The notes under the pieces are model-generated. The model did not search any database, had not been told where the DNA came from, and worked only from the letters and a program-made list of their open reading frames with translations. Source: Kitasatospora sp. NBC_00374 (lineage in GTDB: Bacteria > Actinomycetota > Actinomycetes > Streptomycetales > Streptomycetaceae). From it: DNA of 64,000 nucleotides. The position numbers and the translations under genes are program-made. The stretch covers positions 8,909,978 through 8,973,977 of the forward strand of contig NZ_CP107964.1 in assembly GCF_041434935.1 (NCBI RefSeq), read 5' to 3'. Within the stretch, counting starts at the first letter, position 1. Each line of letters starts with the position of its first letter. Shown piece after piece: positions 27,196 through 35,693 of this stretch.

Positions 27196-27747
27196 CAGGC
27201 CCGGGACTATCAGGATTCCCTTCCTGATACTCCCGCGTCATCCTCACCCCGTCCCACTGGCCCGGGTCCGCAGCGCGGATCGAGGTCACGACAAGCTCCT
27301 GGATCGGCCTGGGCCAGGGCTGGGGACAGCTGCGCGAACGCCGGATCGTCGCCACCTCCACCGGGCGCAGCGGCCTGGGCATCGGCCGCCGCGTCGAGGT
27401 GCTGCTCCCGGACGAGCGTGGCCGCTGAGTGCGTTCGGGCGGTGTCTCGGTTCCTGTGCGGGATCGGATGCACTCCGGGTGGGATCTGGCGGCTTTCTGA
27501 CCGGTCGGCGGCTACCGTGGGCCGGCCGCGCGCCTGCGGCCGCCGCGGGGGAGTGTGTCGTACGGTCGGGGTCGGAGGACGGTGTCCACTCCCGTCGCCG
27601 ATCCCGGCCCGGCCGTCCACCCCCCCCGGCGGCCGGGCCTCAGCGCGCAGCCCCTGCCGGCGAGCCACCTGCCCAGCTGTGCCGCGGCGCGTCGCCTCTC
27701 GCTGGCTGTGGCTCGCGCCGGCCGGGGCGGGGGCGTACACCGGAGAC
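27196..27747. other. Intergenic stretch with gene-end debris
   Basis: The plus strand at about 27276-27428 ends a coding-like frame (RRIVATSTGRSGLGIGRRVE, then VLLPDERGR-stop) that has no start here, so it is a 3' fragment of an unknown gene. The rest should include the promoter of the next gene. Confidence 0.35.
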
Positions 27748-28149
27748 ATGGACCACTCCGACGCCGCCGAGGGGGTCGGCTCCGGCGACGCGCCGGAGCT
27801 GTGCGACGGCTGCGGCCGGATGGTGCCCGCCCGGCAGCTGGTGGTCTCGCGGGCGCCGGACTCCTCGGCGGTGTCGATGGACGCCCGCCTCGACGGCCAG
27901 CGACTGCTGCGCGCGTGCTGCGAGCCGCACCTGATCGAGCTCGCCGTCGGCTACCTGCGCCGCCCGTTCGTGCCGGAGGAGCTGTGGTCCGGGCAGATCA
28001 CCCGGGCGGTGCGCCTGCTCGACCCGCTGGAGGGGGAGCAGATGTACGAGCAGGTCGTCGCGATCACCGGCCTCGACGAGGAGCAGGTGATGCGGGCGGT
28101 CGCTTGGCAGGAGGGCCACGGAAGTCCTTTCGGATCGGCCCCGGACTGA
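27748..28149 (+). CDS. Hypothetical protein with N-terminal CxxC motif, 133 aa
   Basis: ATG 27748 begins an acidic protein with a possible zinc-binding CDGCG motif at about residues 18-22 and further Cys residues at CCEPH (about residue 53). A helical C-terminal half follows (LIELAVGYLRRPFVPEELWS, QVVAITGLDEEQVMRAVAWQ). The composition and GC skew fit a real gene. I do not recognise the family. Its 3' end overlaps the read-through tail of the CoiA-like gene on the other strand. Confidence 0.6.
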   Translation: MDHSDAAEGVGSGDAPELCDGCGRMVPARQLVVSRAPDSSAVSMDARLDGQRLLRACCEPHLIELAVGYLRRPFVPEELWSGQITRAVRLLDPLEGEQMYEQVVAITGLDEEQVMRAVAWQEGHGSPFGSAPD

Positions 28150-29204
28150 TCAGGCCGGAGCGTGCGACGCCGTCCCCGGGGACGCCCGTGACACGAGGCC
28201 CCCCAACCGACTCCAGCCACCACGCCCTGGCCGCGACGTACGCGCGCTGCCAGGTGACCGGCCAGGCCGGGTTCCACCAGGGATCGATCTCCTCCAGCCG
28301 CCAGCGCTTGTCCGGCGCCAGCTGCGCCGTCCTCGACCTCCTGCAGGGAGGCCGTCGGCCGCATGGACACGACCCAGGCACCGACCCCCAGCGCCTCGCG
28401 GTCCGCCTGGTCGTGCTCGGCGGCCGTCGCCGCGTAGGCGGGGGCGCTCCAGTGCCCCTGCCACGGCCGCCCGTCCGCGCGCAGCCGGTACCGTCCGGCC
28501 GCGGGCGCCCGGTACGGCGCGACGCGGCCCGCAAGGACCCAGGACACGAAGTCACCCAGCGGCGCCGTGACGCTCTCCCAGTCGCCGTGCCCCCGCGAGC
28601 ACGCACACCACCGCCTGCACGCCTGCACCGAGAACCGGGCGAGACCCGCGGCGACCTCCCAACCGTCCGGCCCGCCGTCAGGCGCGGTGCCGGGCGCGGT
28701 GACCCGGATCGAGGGCACCGATCCCAGCCACCGCCGGGGCCGGGTGGCCACCCAGCACACCGCTACACCGTCACGCGCGAAGCGTTCGGTGCGCGCCCGT
28801 ATCTCGTCCTCGGTGATCGCCGACAGCTGCGCCTCCCATGCGATGCGGCGGGCGCCGTCGGGGGAGGAGGCCATCACGTCCGCCCGCCAGGTGCCGTGCG
28901 GTGCGCGGACTTCCAGCTCGGCGAACCAGCCGGCTTCCCGGATCGCGGTGGCGAGCTGCAGCTTGAGCAGGTGGTGTTCCATCGACTCCCCGGCGAGCGC
29001 GCAGCGCGGCGCCCCGGGGTCGTGGGCGAAGAACCGCATCCGGGTGGGGGAGAGCTTGGCGTGCATGCCGTGCCCGCACTCCGGGCAGGCCAGCGGCACG
29101 CGTGGCCGCGCCCGGTGCACCAACGCCCAGGCCCAGCCGCACCCGAGATCGTCCCGGCTGGCATCCAGCCGGCCCCGCTCCGCGTGCACCGCGGTGAACG
29201 CCAC
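27951..29204 (-). CDS. CoiA-like competence/nuclease family protein with replaced 3' end
   Basis: GTG 29204 is preceded by GGGGAGG and GGAGGG blocks. The protein has the CoiA-like arrangement: a CPECGHGMHAK zinc ribbon, then RFFAHDPGAPRC, ESMEHHLLKLQLATAIREAG, a nuclease core WRADVMA...AWEAQLSAITEDEIRARTER, and a WVATRPRRWL segment. CoiA-like proteins are predicted DNA nucleases of the PD-(D/E)xK type. After about 28340 the DNA encodes a helicase-associated fragment in another frame, so the native C-terminus has probably been lost and the last 120 codons to 27951 are read-through. They also overlap the gene on the plus strand. Confidence 0.65.
   Translation of the reverse strand: MAFTAVHAERGRLDASRDDLGCGWAWALVHRARPRVPLACPECGHGMHAKLSPTRMRFFAHDPGAPRCALAGESMEHHLLKLQLATAIREAGWFAELEVRAPHGTWRADVMASSPDGARRIAWEAQLSAITEDEIRARTERFARDGVAVCWVATRPRRWLGSVPSIRVTAPGTAPDGGPDGWEVAAGLARFSVQACRRWCACSRGHGDWESVTAPLGDFVSWVLAGRVAPYRAPAAGRYRLRADGRPWQGHWSAPAYAATAAEHDQADREALGVGAWVVSMRPTASLQEVEDGAAGAGQALAAGGDRSLVEPGLAGHLAARVRRGQGVVAGVGWGASCHGRPRGRRRTLRPDQSGADPKGLPWPSCQATARITCSSSRPVIATTCSYICSPSSGSSRRTARVICPDHSSSGTNGRRR
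28205..28330 (-). pseudogene. Helicase-associated-domain fragment (copy 5)
   Basis: The minus strand reads WRLEEIDPWWNPAWPVTWQR followed by AYVAARAWWLES, matching the segment EVIDPWWCPAWPITWQRTYA of copy 4. It lies at the 3' end of the CoiA-like gene in a different frame. Confidence 0.55.
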
Positions 29205-29484
29205 ACCCTCCCCCTCCCCGTACAACCTGAACGGCCGACGCGCCCCCGGCCCTCCCGAGCCCGCCCCCAGTCCCTTCCCCTGCCTGCACCCGGTCCACCC
29301 CACCAGGTACGGCGCCACACACCCCGCGCCCGGAAACCGTCACACCAGTGGCGGCGTTCATCCGGGGCGACCCATGAGGATGTCGCCGTCGAGGGCTTCG
29401 GCGGAGCGCTGCTTACCTGGGACGCCGCCGTCCGCGCCACCTGACACCCGGTACGCCGTGGCGGCGGGGTTGTGCCCGTGCCGG

Positions 29485-29730
29485 CTACCGGGGGCCCGGC
29501 CGTCGGCTGCGGCGGGGGTCGAGCGCGTCGCGCAGGGCGCGTAGCTCGGTGATGGTGGCCTGTTCGGCGAAGCGGGCCAGTAGCCGGCGAAGGCCCCGCT
29601 GGTCCCGGTCGCGGACGGCTTCGGTGATGGCGGCCAGCAGCGACGCCTGGGTGTGCGGCGCAGCTGCGCGCACCGCGGGCTCGGCCTGTGGCCCTTCCAC
29701 CGGTCGCCTCTCCTTCGTGGTGCCGCTCAT
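29485..29730 (-). CDS. Small charged helical hypothetical protein, 81 aa
   Basis: From ATG 29730 the frame encodes an Arg/Ala-rich helical protein (SLLAAITEAVRDRDQRGLRR, then LLARFAEQATITELRALRDA). The upstream ribosome site is weak. It borders the iteron-like region. Family not recognised. Confidence 0.5.
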   Translation of the reverse strand: MSGTTKERRPVEGPQAEPAVRAAAPHTQASLLAAITEAVRDRDQRGLRRLLARFAEQATITELRALRDALDPRRSRRPGPR

Positions 29731-29867
29731 CGTTGCGGGCCGCGGGGTGCTTGGTCCGCGCCGTTGCGGGGCGAAGACTACCTTCCCCTGGCGAACCGAA
29801 AAATCTGTGCTGGCCAGAGTAGACATTGCCCGGGGCTGTGGTTAGTGTTTCTCTCGCAGACGCAGTC

Positions 29868-30480
29868 AAGCGGTACCCGCCAGACACGAACTGGCGGGAC
29901 GCAGTACCGAATTTCGCAGGTCGGCACGGTTGTGGGGTCCCGAAGCCAGGTTGGTGCAGTAAGGCGACAGGACCGACGGCCGGGCCGGGCGGCCCGCAGG
30001 TATCAGGGGCCTGCCACGAAGCGGTACCGCAGTTCAGCAGGACGCAGGACACGCCGGGCTGGTGGGCGTGAAGCAGTGACGCGAACAACGGCACGGCAGC
30101 GGAGTTCCGGAGCCAGAGCAGGTGCAGGACGGCGACGGGACTGGCGGCCGGGCCGGGTGGCCCGCAGGTATCAGGGGCCACCGGCGAGCGGTACCGCGGC
30201 AAGTGCAGATGCAGTACCAGTAGGTGAAGTCGAGTTGAGCGGTACCGGCAGTCGCGGTACGCGGTATCTCAGCAAAGGCGCCAGGGCTGCGGGCGCGCGT
30301 GCTGGGAGTTCGGCAGTGGGGTTCCAAGCCAAGCAGGTGAGCAGGACGGGCGACGGGGCTGACTGCCGGACCGGACGGCCCGTCAGGGCCGCCACAGCAG
30401 TACCAGGTGGTTGAAGTTCAGCAGTACCGAGAAGTACCCGTGTGAGCAGTACCGAGCAGTTCGCACATCCCGATCAGTAC
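29868..30480. repeat. Iteron-like array of GC(A/G)GTACC motifs
   Basis: Non-coding DNA of about 610 bp holds at least a dozen copies of GC(A/G)GTACC or near matches. They start near 29870, 29901, 30021, 30188, 30211, 30239, 30254, 30261, 30398, 30421, 30431 and 30446. Two are the perfect palindrome GCGGTACCGC. A longer direct repeat (GGCCCGCAGGTATCAGGGGCC type) occurs at about 29990-30011 and 30158-30180, with a degenerate third copy near 30375. The array resembles a plasmid origin, centromere or multi-site operator. It precedes a MerR-type regulator. Confidence 0.75.
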
Positions 30481-30686
30481 AGAGGATGAAACGGAGGGAC
30501 AGAGCGCCATCAGGATCGCCCGGCCCGTGAGGTAGGTAATCGCCCGGGCGGACACCGCAGACCCCCTTTTGAGTACGAGGACGGTGGTTTCCGGTCACGC
30601 ATACGCGATCCCCGCACACCCCCACCCCCGGGGCAGTGCGGAACACGAAACCCGGCCCAGGCCGGTAGATGGTGTTGTTCCCCTTC

Positions 30687-30719
30687 GGGGCCCCGGAGCC
30701 ACTACGGCGCCGGGGCCCC
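30687..30719 (+). terminator. GC hairpin in the leader of the MerR gene
   Basis: Arms 30687-30696 and 30710-30719 (GGGGCCCCGG/CCGGGGCCCC) form a perfect 10-bp stem, 34 bases before the GTG start. It may act as an attenuator or protect the 5' end. Confidence 0.5.
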
Positions 30720-30752
30720 TCGACGCGTTCCCCAGGAACCAAGAGAGGTGCA

Positions 30753-31112
30753 GTGACTACGACGACCGACAGGCCCCACACCCCCGACACCCCCGACTCC
30801 TTCGACGACGACGACTACCCCGCCTACACCATGGGCCGCGCCGCCGAGATGACCGGCACCACCCCCGGCTTCCTACGCGCCCTCGGCGAACACGGCCTCA
30901 TCACCCCACTACGCTCGGAGGGCGGACACCGCCGCTACTCCCGCTACCAGCTGCGCATCGCGATGCGCGCTCGCGACCTCGTCGACCAGGGCACCCCGAT
31001 CGACGCCGCCTGCCGCATCGTCATCCTCGAAGACCAACTCGAGGAAGCCCTGCGCATCAACGAGCAGCTCCGCGGCTCCCAGCACGGCCAGAAGCCCGCA
31101 GCCGACACCTGA
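30753..31112 (+). CDS. MerR-family transcriptional regulator
   Basis: GTG 30753 is preceded by AGAGAGG. The 119-residue protein has an acidic N-terminus. A MerR winged helix-turn-helix follows at about residues 27-95: YTMGRAAEMTGTTPGFLRAL, then GEHGLITPLRSEGGHRRYSR. A dimerisation helix ends it (AACRIVILEDQLEEALRINE). It lacks the cysteines of metal-sensing MerR proteins and an effector domain, like small actinomycete MerR regulators. It is preceded by the GTACC array, which it or another protein may bind (inference). A hairpin terminates it. Confidence 0.85.
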   Translation: MTTTTDRPHTPDTPDSFDDDDYPAYTMGRAAEMTGTTPGFLRALGEHGLITPLRSEGGHRRYSRYQLRIAMRARDLVDQGTPIDAACRIVILEDQLEEALRINEQLRGSQHGQKPAADT

Positions 31113-31145
31113 CCCGCTTACCCGCCCGGCCGACGAGACCGGTCC

Positions 31146-31170
31146 GCGGTGAGCGACAGGCGCTCACCGC
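31146..31170 (+). terminator. Terminator of the MerR gene
   Basis: Perfect 10-bp stem (GCGGTGAGCG/CGCTCACCGC) with a 5-base loop, 34 bases after the stop. Confidence 0.7.
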
Positions 31171-31828
31171 AGGCCGCCCCGGGGCGCCGACGACAAGAGC
31201 CGCCCGCCGCCGATCGCGGGTCGGCCGCCCTCCACCGCCGCGGAGGCCCGGTAACCGGCCGGACTGGCGGGGAGCAGTTCGGGGCCGCCCGGAACGATGG
31301 CTCGTTGCCCCAGTGGAGTTGACGCCTGGGGGCGTTCATCTGCTGCCGGTCTGACCAGGTCATGACGCGTGCCCCGCGGCGTGGGACGGGCCCGGCCTTC
31401 TTCTTGCCGTTGACCGGACAGTGCCCACGCTCGCACGGCGGGCAATACCCGCCCGATGGTCGCTCCGCGACCGCCCGCGCCGCGCGAGTGCCTGAGGCGT
31501 GGACACGTGGTGGGCGACCTCGACCAGGACACCGGTCCGCTGCTGGACGCCGCCGTGGAGAGGGCCCCGATCGGACGAGGCGGGCATTGCACCAGCCTGT
31601 CCGTGGAGACGAAGCGGACGGCGGACCGCCACGCCCGTCACGGTGTACGCGACGCAGACAGCGACGACGAACTTCTCGTGGCGGGCGTCGTCGTCGGCCA
31701 CGTCACCATGGCGGACACCGAAAGCGGTGAAGATGGCAGGTACCGGTGGATGGAGACCCCGGACGCCGACACCGCCGTTCTGCCGGCATGTCCAGCAGGT
31801 CCCCGGGGGTCGCGCTGGCCGACCCGTG
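31171..31828. other. Intergenic stretch without a defensible gene
   Basis: Overlapping frames on both strands (for example plus 31456-31884, minus 31360-31701) have mixed coding character and no good ribosome site. A short gene such as a plus-strand protein with LVAGVVVGHVTMADTESGED cannot be excluded. Confidence 0.35.
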
Positions 31829-31858
31829 CCTCGGACAGTCAGGTCCGACTGTCCGAGG
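31829..31858 (-). terminator. Chitinase terminator
   Basis: Perfect 12-bp stem (CCTCGGACAGTC/GACTGTCCGAGG) with a 6-base loop, 41 bases beyond the stop of the chitinase gene. Confidence 0.75.
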
Positions 31859-31898
31859 CTGGTGAAGGGGCACGCCGCGGGTAGCGGTAGGGCAGTGA

Positions 31899-33407
31899 TC
31901 AGCCGGTGTACTGCTCGAAGACCTTGGTGAACTCGTACGGCTGTGAGTCGATCCCGCTGCAGCTGGCGGAGGCGCCGCCGCCCGTGCAGCCCTGCTGGTC
32001 ACGGCCGACGGACCAGAAGGCCAGTCGCCCGACGTGGTGCTGCCGGGCGAAGGCCAGGACGGTGCGGGCGTCGGCGACCGTGAACACCTCGTTGGGGTCG
32101 TCGTTCTGGCCGATCATCGGAGTGATGCCGATGAGTGACCAAAGCTCCGCGTCGGACTTGCCGGGGAGCAGCTGTGCGAGCTGGTCGTGCAGCTTCTGGG
32201 CGGCCTGGGCCGCGCGGTCGCCCATGGCGCCGCCGTTGTTCTCGTAGTAGTCCATGGTCATGATGTTCACCAGGTCGACGCGGACGCCAGCGTTGATCGC
32301 GGACTTGACGATGTAGAGGTTGTCGGCGTTGAGCCCCGACTCCGGCAGCACCCCGAGGGTGAGGGAGACCGTGAGGGTCTTTCCCGCGTTGGCTGCGTTC
32401 TGCTGCAGGATCTTGATGGCCTGGGATCGGCGGTCGGCCATCGAGTGGTCGGTGAGGTTGTCCTGCTGGTCGCCCTTCTCGATGTCGAAGTCGATTGCTG
32501 TGAGTCCGTAGGCGTCGATGACCGATTGGTAGGCGGCGGCGAGACTGTCTGCGGTCCCGCACTGTCGCGCCAGGTCGTTCGCGTTCCAGCCGCCGGTGGA
32601 GACCAGGGCGTCGCCACCCGCGTTGCGCAGGCCGGTGATGTTGGAGCTGGCGTCGCCGCCCGCCATCGTGGCCTGGCAGCCGCCGTTGGAGTTGAGGAAT
32701 GCCAGGGTGAAGTACTTCTGCCCGGACGCGCCGGCGATCTGGCTGAGATCCTTGCCGAAGCTGGCATCGAGATACGGGGCGAACTTGAAGCCGCTGCTCG
32801 GGCTGCCTGTGGGCGTGGGCGTGGGGGTCGGGGTCGGGGTGGGGGAGGCGGAAGTCGGGGTCGGGGTGGGAGTCCCGTTGCCTGCGGGGCCGCTGAGAGT
32901 GATGTCGTCGGCGTGGTACGCGCCCGTGCCGTACCAGCCGTGGGTGTAGAGCGTGATGCTGTTGGTATTGGCTCCGGTGGTGAAGCTCGTGGTGAGTTGG
33001 CTCCAGCCGGATGAGCTGTTCCACGTGCTCGGGTCATTGCTGCCGGTTCCGCTCGCCCCGAGGTAGGCGTTCTGGCCCTGGACCCAGCCGCTGAGAGTGT
33101 AGGCGGTGCCGGGCTGCACGTTGACGGTCTGGCTGCATTGTGCGGTGTCACTGGCCGTCGGGGTGGCCTCGAGTGCGTAGGACCCGGCGTGGGCCGGGCT
33201 GGTGACGACTGCGCCGGTGCCGGCCGAGCATGACCAGTGGGACAGGTCTCCGGTCTCGAAGCCGCCATTGGCCGTCAGATTGGTGTCTGCCGCGTTGGCC
33301 CCGGTCCCGAGCGCGACCAGGGTGCCTGCGCCCAGAGCGACTGTGGCGGCGCTGACCAGGGCAATCGTCTTGCGGGAGGCACGTCGGCGGTGCTGTGAGG
33401 ATGACAT
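31899..33407 (-). CDS. Secreted GH18 chitinase with carbohydrate-binding module
   Basis: This 502-residue preprotein starts with a basic region and signal peptide (KTIALVSAATVALGAGTLVA, cleavage near ANA-AD). A beta-sandwich carbohydrate-binding module follows at about residues 40-175 (NGGFETGDLSHWSC, HADDITLSG), then a Pro-Thr linker with about ten PT pairs, and a GH18 barrel at about 210-500. The catalytic motif DxxDxDxE is seen as AIDFDIEKGD. The enzyme cleaves beta-1,4-GlcNAc links of chitin outside the cell, with retention through substrate assistance. The gene is monocistronic and ends at a strong hairpin. GGTCTAGA at 33482-33489 and TGGTCCGTGAGA at 33467-33478 resemble the direct repeats of streptomycete chitinase promoters, so chitin/GlcNAc control is plausible. 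Confidence 0.92.
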   Translation of the reverse strand: MSSSQHRRRASRKTIALVSAATVALGAGTLVALGTGANAADTNLTANGGFETGDLSHWSCSAGTGAVVTSPAHAGSYALEATPTASDTAQCSQTVNVQPGTAYTLSGWVQGQNAYLGASGTGSNDPSTWNSSSGWSQLTTSFTTGANTNSITLYTHGWYGTGAYHADDITLSGPAGNGTPTPTPTSASPTPTPTPTPTPTGSPSSGFKFAPYLDASFGKDLSQIAGASGQKYFTLAFLNSNGGCQATMAGGDASSNITGLRNAGGDALVSTGGWNANDLARQCGTADSLAAAYQSVIDAYGLTAIDFDIEKGDQQDNLTDHSMADRRSQAIKILQQNAANAGKTLTVSLTLGVLPESGLNADNLYIVKSAINAGVRVDLVNIMTMDYYENNGGAMGDRAAQAAQKLHDQLAQLLPGKSDAELWSLIGITPMIGQNDDPNEVFTVADARTVLAFARQHHVGRLAFWSVGRDQQGCTGGGASASCSGIDSQPYEFTKVFEQYTG

Positions 33408-33556
33408 CGGAGTCCGTTTCCTGGGTGCGGGGGAGTGAGCGTCCGCGAAGTGCGGACGACTCCTGATGGTCCGTGAGATACGGTCTAGAAATGTGAGTTG
33501 ATCTGCCGCCGCAACTCTCGGTTGGACGCACGCAGAGGCTGGGCTGCGGCGGCGTG

Positions 33557-33600
33557 CAGCACACGGGAGTCCCGCGTGGGGTCGGGTCTCCCGTGTGCTG
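33557..33600. terminator. 13-bp hairpin upstream of the chitinase gene
   Basis: Arms 33557-33569 and 33588-33600 (CAGCACACGGGAG/CTCCCGTGTGCTG) are perfectly complementary. No gene that it would terminate remains nearby. Confidence 0.6.
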
Positions 33601-34334
33601 TCGACAACAAGGTGGACTGGGCCAAGTGCCAGGTCAAGGAGGTCGTCCGCGCCTTGAGCCTGCCTTAAGGAGATCGCCCTCGCGGCGTTGAGCCCGCCTT
33701 AAGACTGCCGGTCCGGCAGCCCGTGGGAAGCCTGCGGCGGCGTCCGCCCGGCGCATGTTCTCAGGGGATGGTTTCACCGCCCGGGACCGCGGCGACATCC
33801 GCAAGCCCGTCCACTGACGCCCTTCCCGAACCACCGCGCCCCAACCGGCGCCCGGACCTGACCCGCTCCCGGGCCGAGCTCGGCTTCGACCCCCAGGTCA
33901 CCCTGGCCGCCGACGGCCTGCGTCGCGTCCTCGCCCGCCAGACCGCCCTCCTCGCCCCGGCCCGCACACGCGTCGGGAAACCGGGCCGTACCGCCGGGTA
34001 CGACGCGCTGACATCACGCAACGCCGCCTCGGTGCGCGCGGGCCGACGCGGCCTGGAGGTCGCCGTCCAGGTGCGGCCTGCGCGGAGCTGTACTCACTCT
34101 TCGGGCGTAACCCGCTCGCCGCCGCGGCCGGCCCCGCGGGTGCGTGTGCCGGCGACGCGGCCGCGTAGGGTCGGGGGCCGGATCCGACCGAGTCCGTGGC
34201 AGTCCTCAACGGCTGTTCGTGGTGGGGAAGTTATCGCTTCGAGGCGCGTCCTGGTGCGTCTGCGACAGACGATCTTCGGGTTGCTCTAGAGTCGGTGCGA
34301 GCTTCCCGGTGGCGCCCAGCGCTGCCGGGACTTC
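33601..34334. other. Intergenic stretch with short direct repeat and possible decayed gene
   Basis: TTGAGCC(T/C)GCCTTAAG occurs at 33654-33669 and 33689-33704. Plus-strand coding-like sequence (LTRSRAELGFDPQVTLAADG, RRVLARQTALLAPA) at about 33840-33960 seems to continue in another frame to a TAG at about 34166 (LYSLFGRNPLAAAAGP). This suggests a frameshifted small gene of unknown function. Confidence 0.35.
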
Positions 34335-35693
34335 GTGTTCTCTGGGCGGAGTTGGATCTTGCGAAACGTGCGGCTGCTGGACCGGGAAGCGCCAGGATCT
34401 GTCCCACGGATCGGCTGGGGGGCCCGCGTCCGGGAGGCGGGGGCGCCGCTGGCGATCCGCCCCTACCGGCTGCACGTCACTGCCCGCCTGCTGTCCTGGA
34501 CCGGATCGGCGGTTTCCCCGATCGGCCTGGCGTTCGCGGTGCTGCACATCGGTGGGAGCGCCAGCGCGCTCGGCCTGGTGCTCGCGGCCAGTGTGGCGCC
34601 GCAGATCCTGCTGCTGCTGGTGGGCGGTGTCGTGGCGGATCGGCTCTCCCGGGCCCGGGTCATGGTGTGGTCCAACATCGTCTGCGCCGTCGCGGAGGGG
34701 CTGGCGGTGGTGCTGCTGTGGGCCGGGGCCGCCCGGGTGTGGCACCTGGTGGCGATGTCGGCGGCCTGCGGGGCGGCGTCGGCGTTCTTCACCCCGGCGG
34801 CCGGTGGCATCGTGGTGGAGGTCGTGCCCGCCGAGATGCGGCACGCGGCGAACGCGCTGCTCAAGATCGGGCAGAACACGGTGAAGGTGGCCGGTCCCGC
34901 GCTGGGCGGGGTGCTGGTCGCGGCGTTTGGGCCGAGCTGGGTGATCGGGTGGGACGCGCTCACCTTTGCCGCCTCCGCGGTGCTCTTCGCGCGGATCGAC
35001 CTGAGCGCCGGGCCGGTGAAGCTGAAGGCGCGGTTCACCGCCGACTTGCGCGAGGGCTGGGACGACTTCCGTTCGCGGCGCTGGCTGTGGGTGATGGTCT
35101 GCCAGTCCGCCCTGGTCGTGCCGGTTTGGCTGGCTGGCTATCAGCTGCTCGGCCCGGTCTACGGGGCCCGGTTCCTGGGCGGTGCGGCGCTGTGGGGTGC
35201 GGTGGTGTCCGGGTTCACGGCCGGGCTGGTGGCCGGCGCCGCCGTCGCGCTGCTGTGGAAGCCGCGCTGGGTCGGGCGGGTGGTGTGCCTGGGCATCGGG
35301 TCGATGGCGCTGCCGCTGGGCGCGATGGCCGCGGCCGCCCCGCTGCCGGTTCTCATCGTCGCGACCGCGGCGGCCGGCACGGGGCTGGCGATCAGCATGA
35401 CCGTGTGGGCCTCCCTAGTGCAGGAGCGCATCCCCGCCGATCGCCTCAGCCGCACCATGTCGTACTCGACGCTCGGTCAGATCCTGCCGGTCCCCCTCGG
35501 CTACCTCCTTGCGGGACCGGCCTCCCACGCCTTCGGGGTCCACTCCACCCTCGCCGCAGGCGCCCTGGTGATCGCGGCGGCCGCCGTCGTGCCACTGGCG
35601 CTCCGTCAGGTGCGCTGGCTCTCCCTGACCACCGACGAAGAGGCGACGGCGACCGGCGGCGAGCTCGTCTCCGCGGCCCGGGCCCCGAGGTAG
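34335..35693 (+). CDS. MFS exporter (EntS-like), probably for the adjacent RiPP
   Basis: The protein has up to 452 residues and twelve predicted membrane helices in the MFS_3/enterobactin-exporter pattern. Helix 1 is about SWTGSAVSPIGLAFAVLHIG, the GGVVADRLSRARV loop follows helix 2, and MTVWASLVQERIPADRLSR lies in the second half. The start is uncertain: GTG 34335 and GTG 34368 are both possible, without a strong ribosome site. It is convergent with tfuA and overlaps its last 88 bp. A role in exporting the modified peptide, or in self-resistance, is inferred from position. Confidence 0.85.
   Translation: MFSGRSWILRNVRLLDREAPGSVPRIGWGARVREAGAPLAIRPYRLHVTARLLSWTGSAVSPIGLAFAVLHIGGSASALGLVLAASVAPQILLLLVGGVVADRLSRARVMVWSNIVCAVAEGLAVVLLWAGAARVWHLVAMSAACGAASAFFTPAAGGIVVEVVPAEMRHAANALLKIGQNTVKVAGPALGGVLVAAFGPSWVIGWDALTFAASAVLFARIDLSAGPVKLKARFTADLREGWDDFRSRRWLWVMVCQSALVVPVWLAGYQLLGPVYGARFLGGAALWGAVVSGFTAGLVAGAAVALLWKPRWVGRVVCLGIGSMALPLGAMAAAAPLPVLIVATAAAGTGLAISMTVWASLVQERIPADRLSRTMSYSTLGQILPVPLGYLLAGPASHAFGVHSTLAAGALVIAAAAVVPLALRQVRWLSLTTDEEATATGGELVSAARAPR

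Noticed and set aside
32800..32870. Short tandem repeats (GTGGGCGTGGGGGTCGGGGT type)
   Set aside because: They encode the Pro-Thr linker of the chitinase and need no separate explanation.
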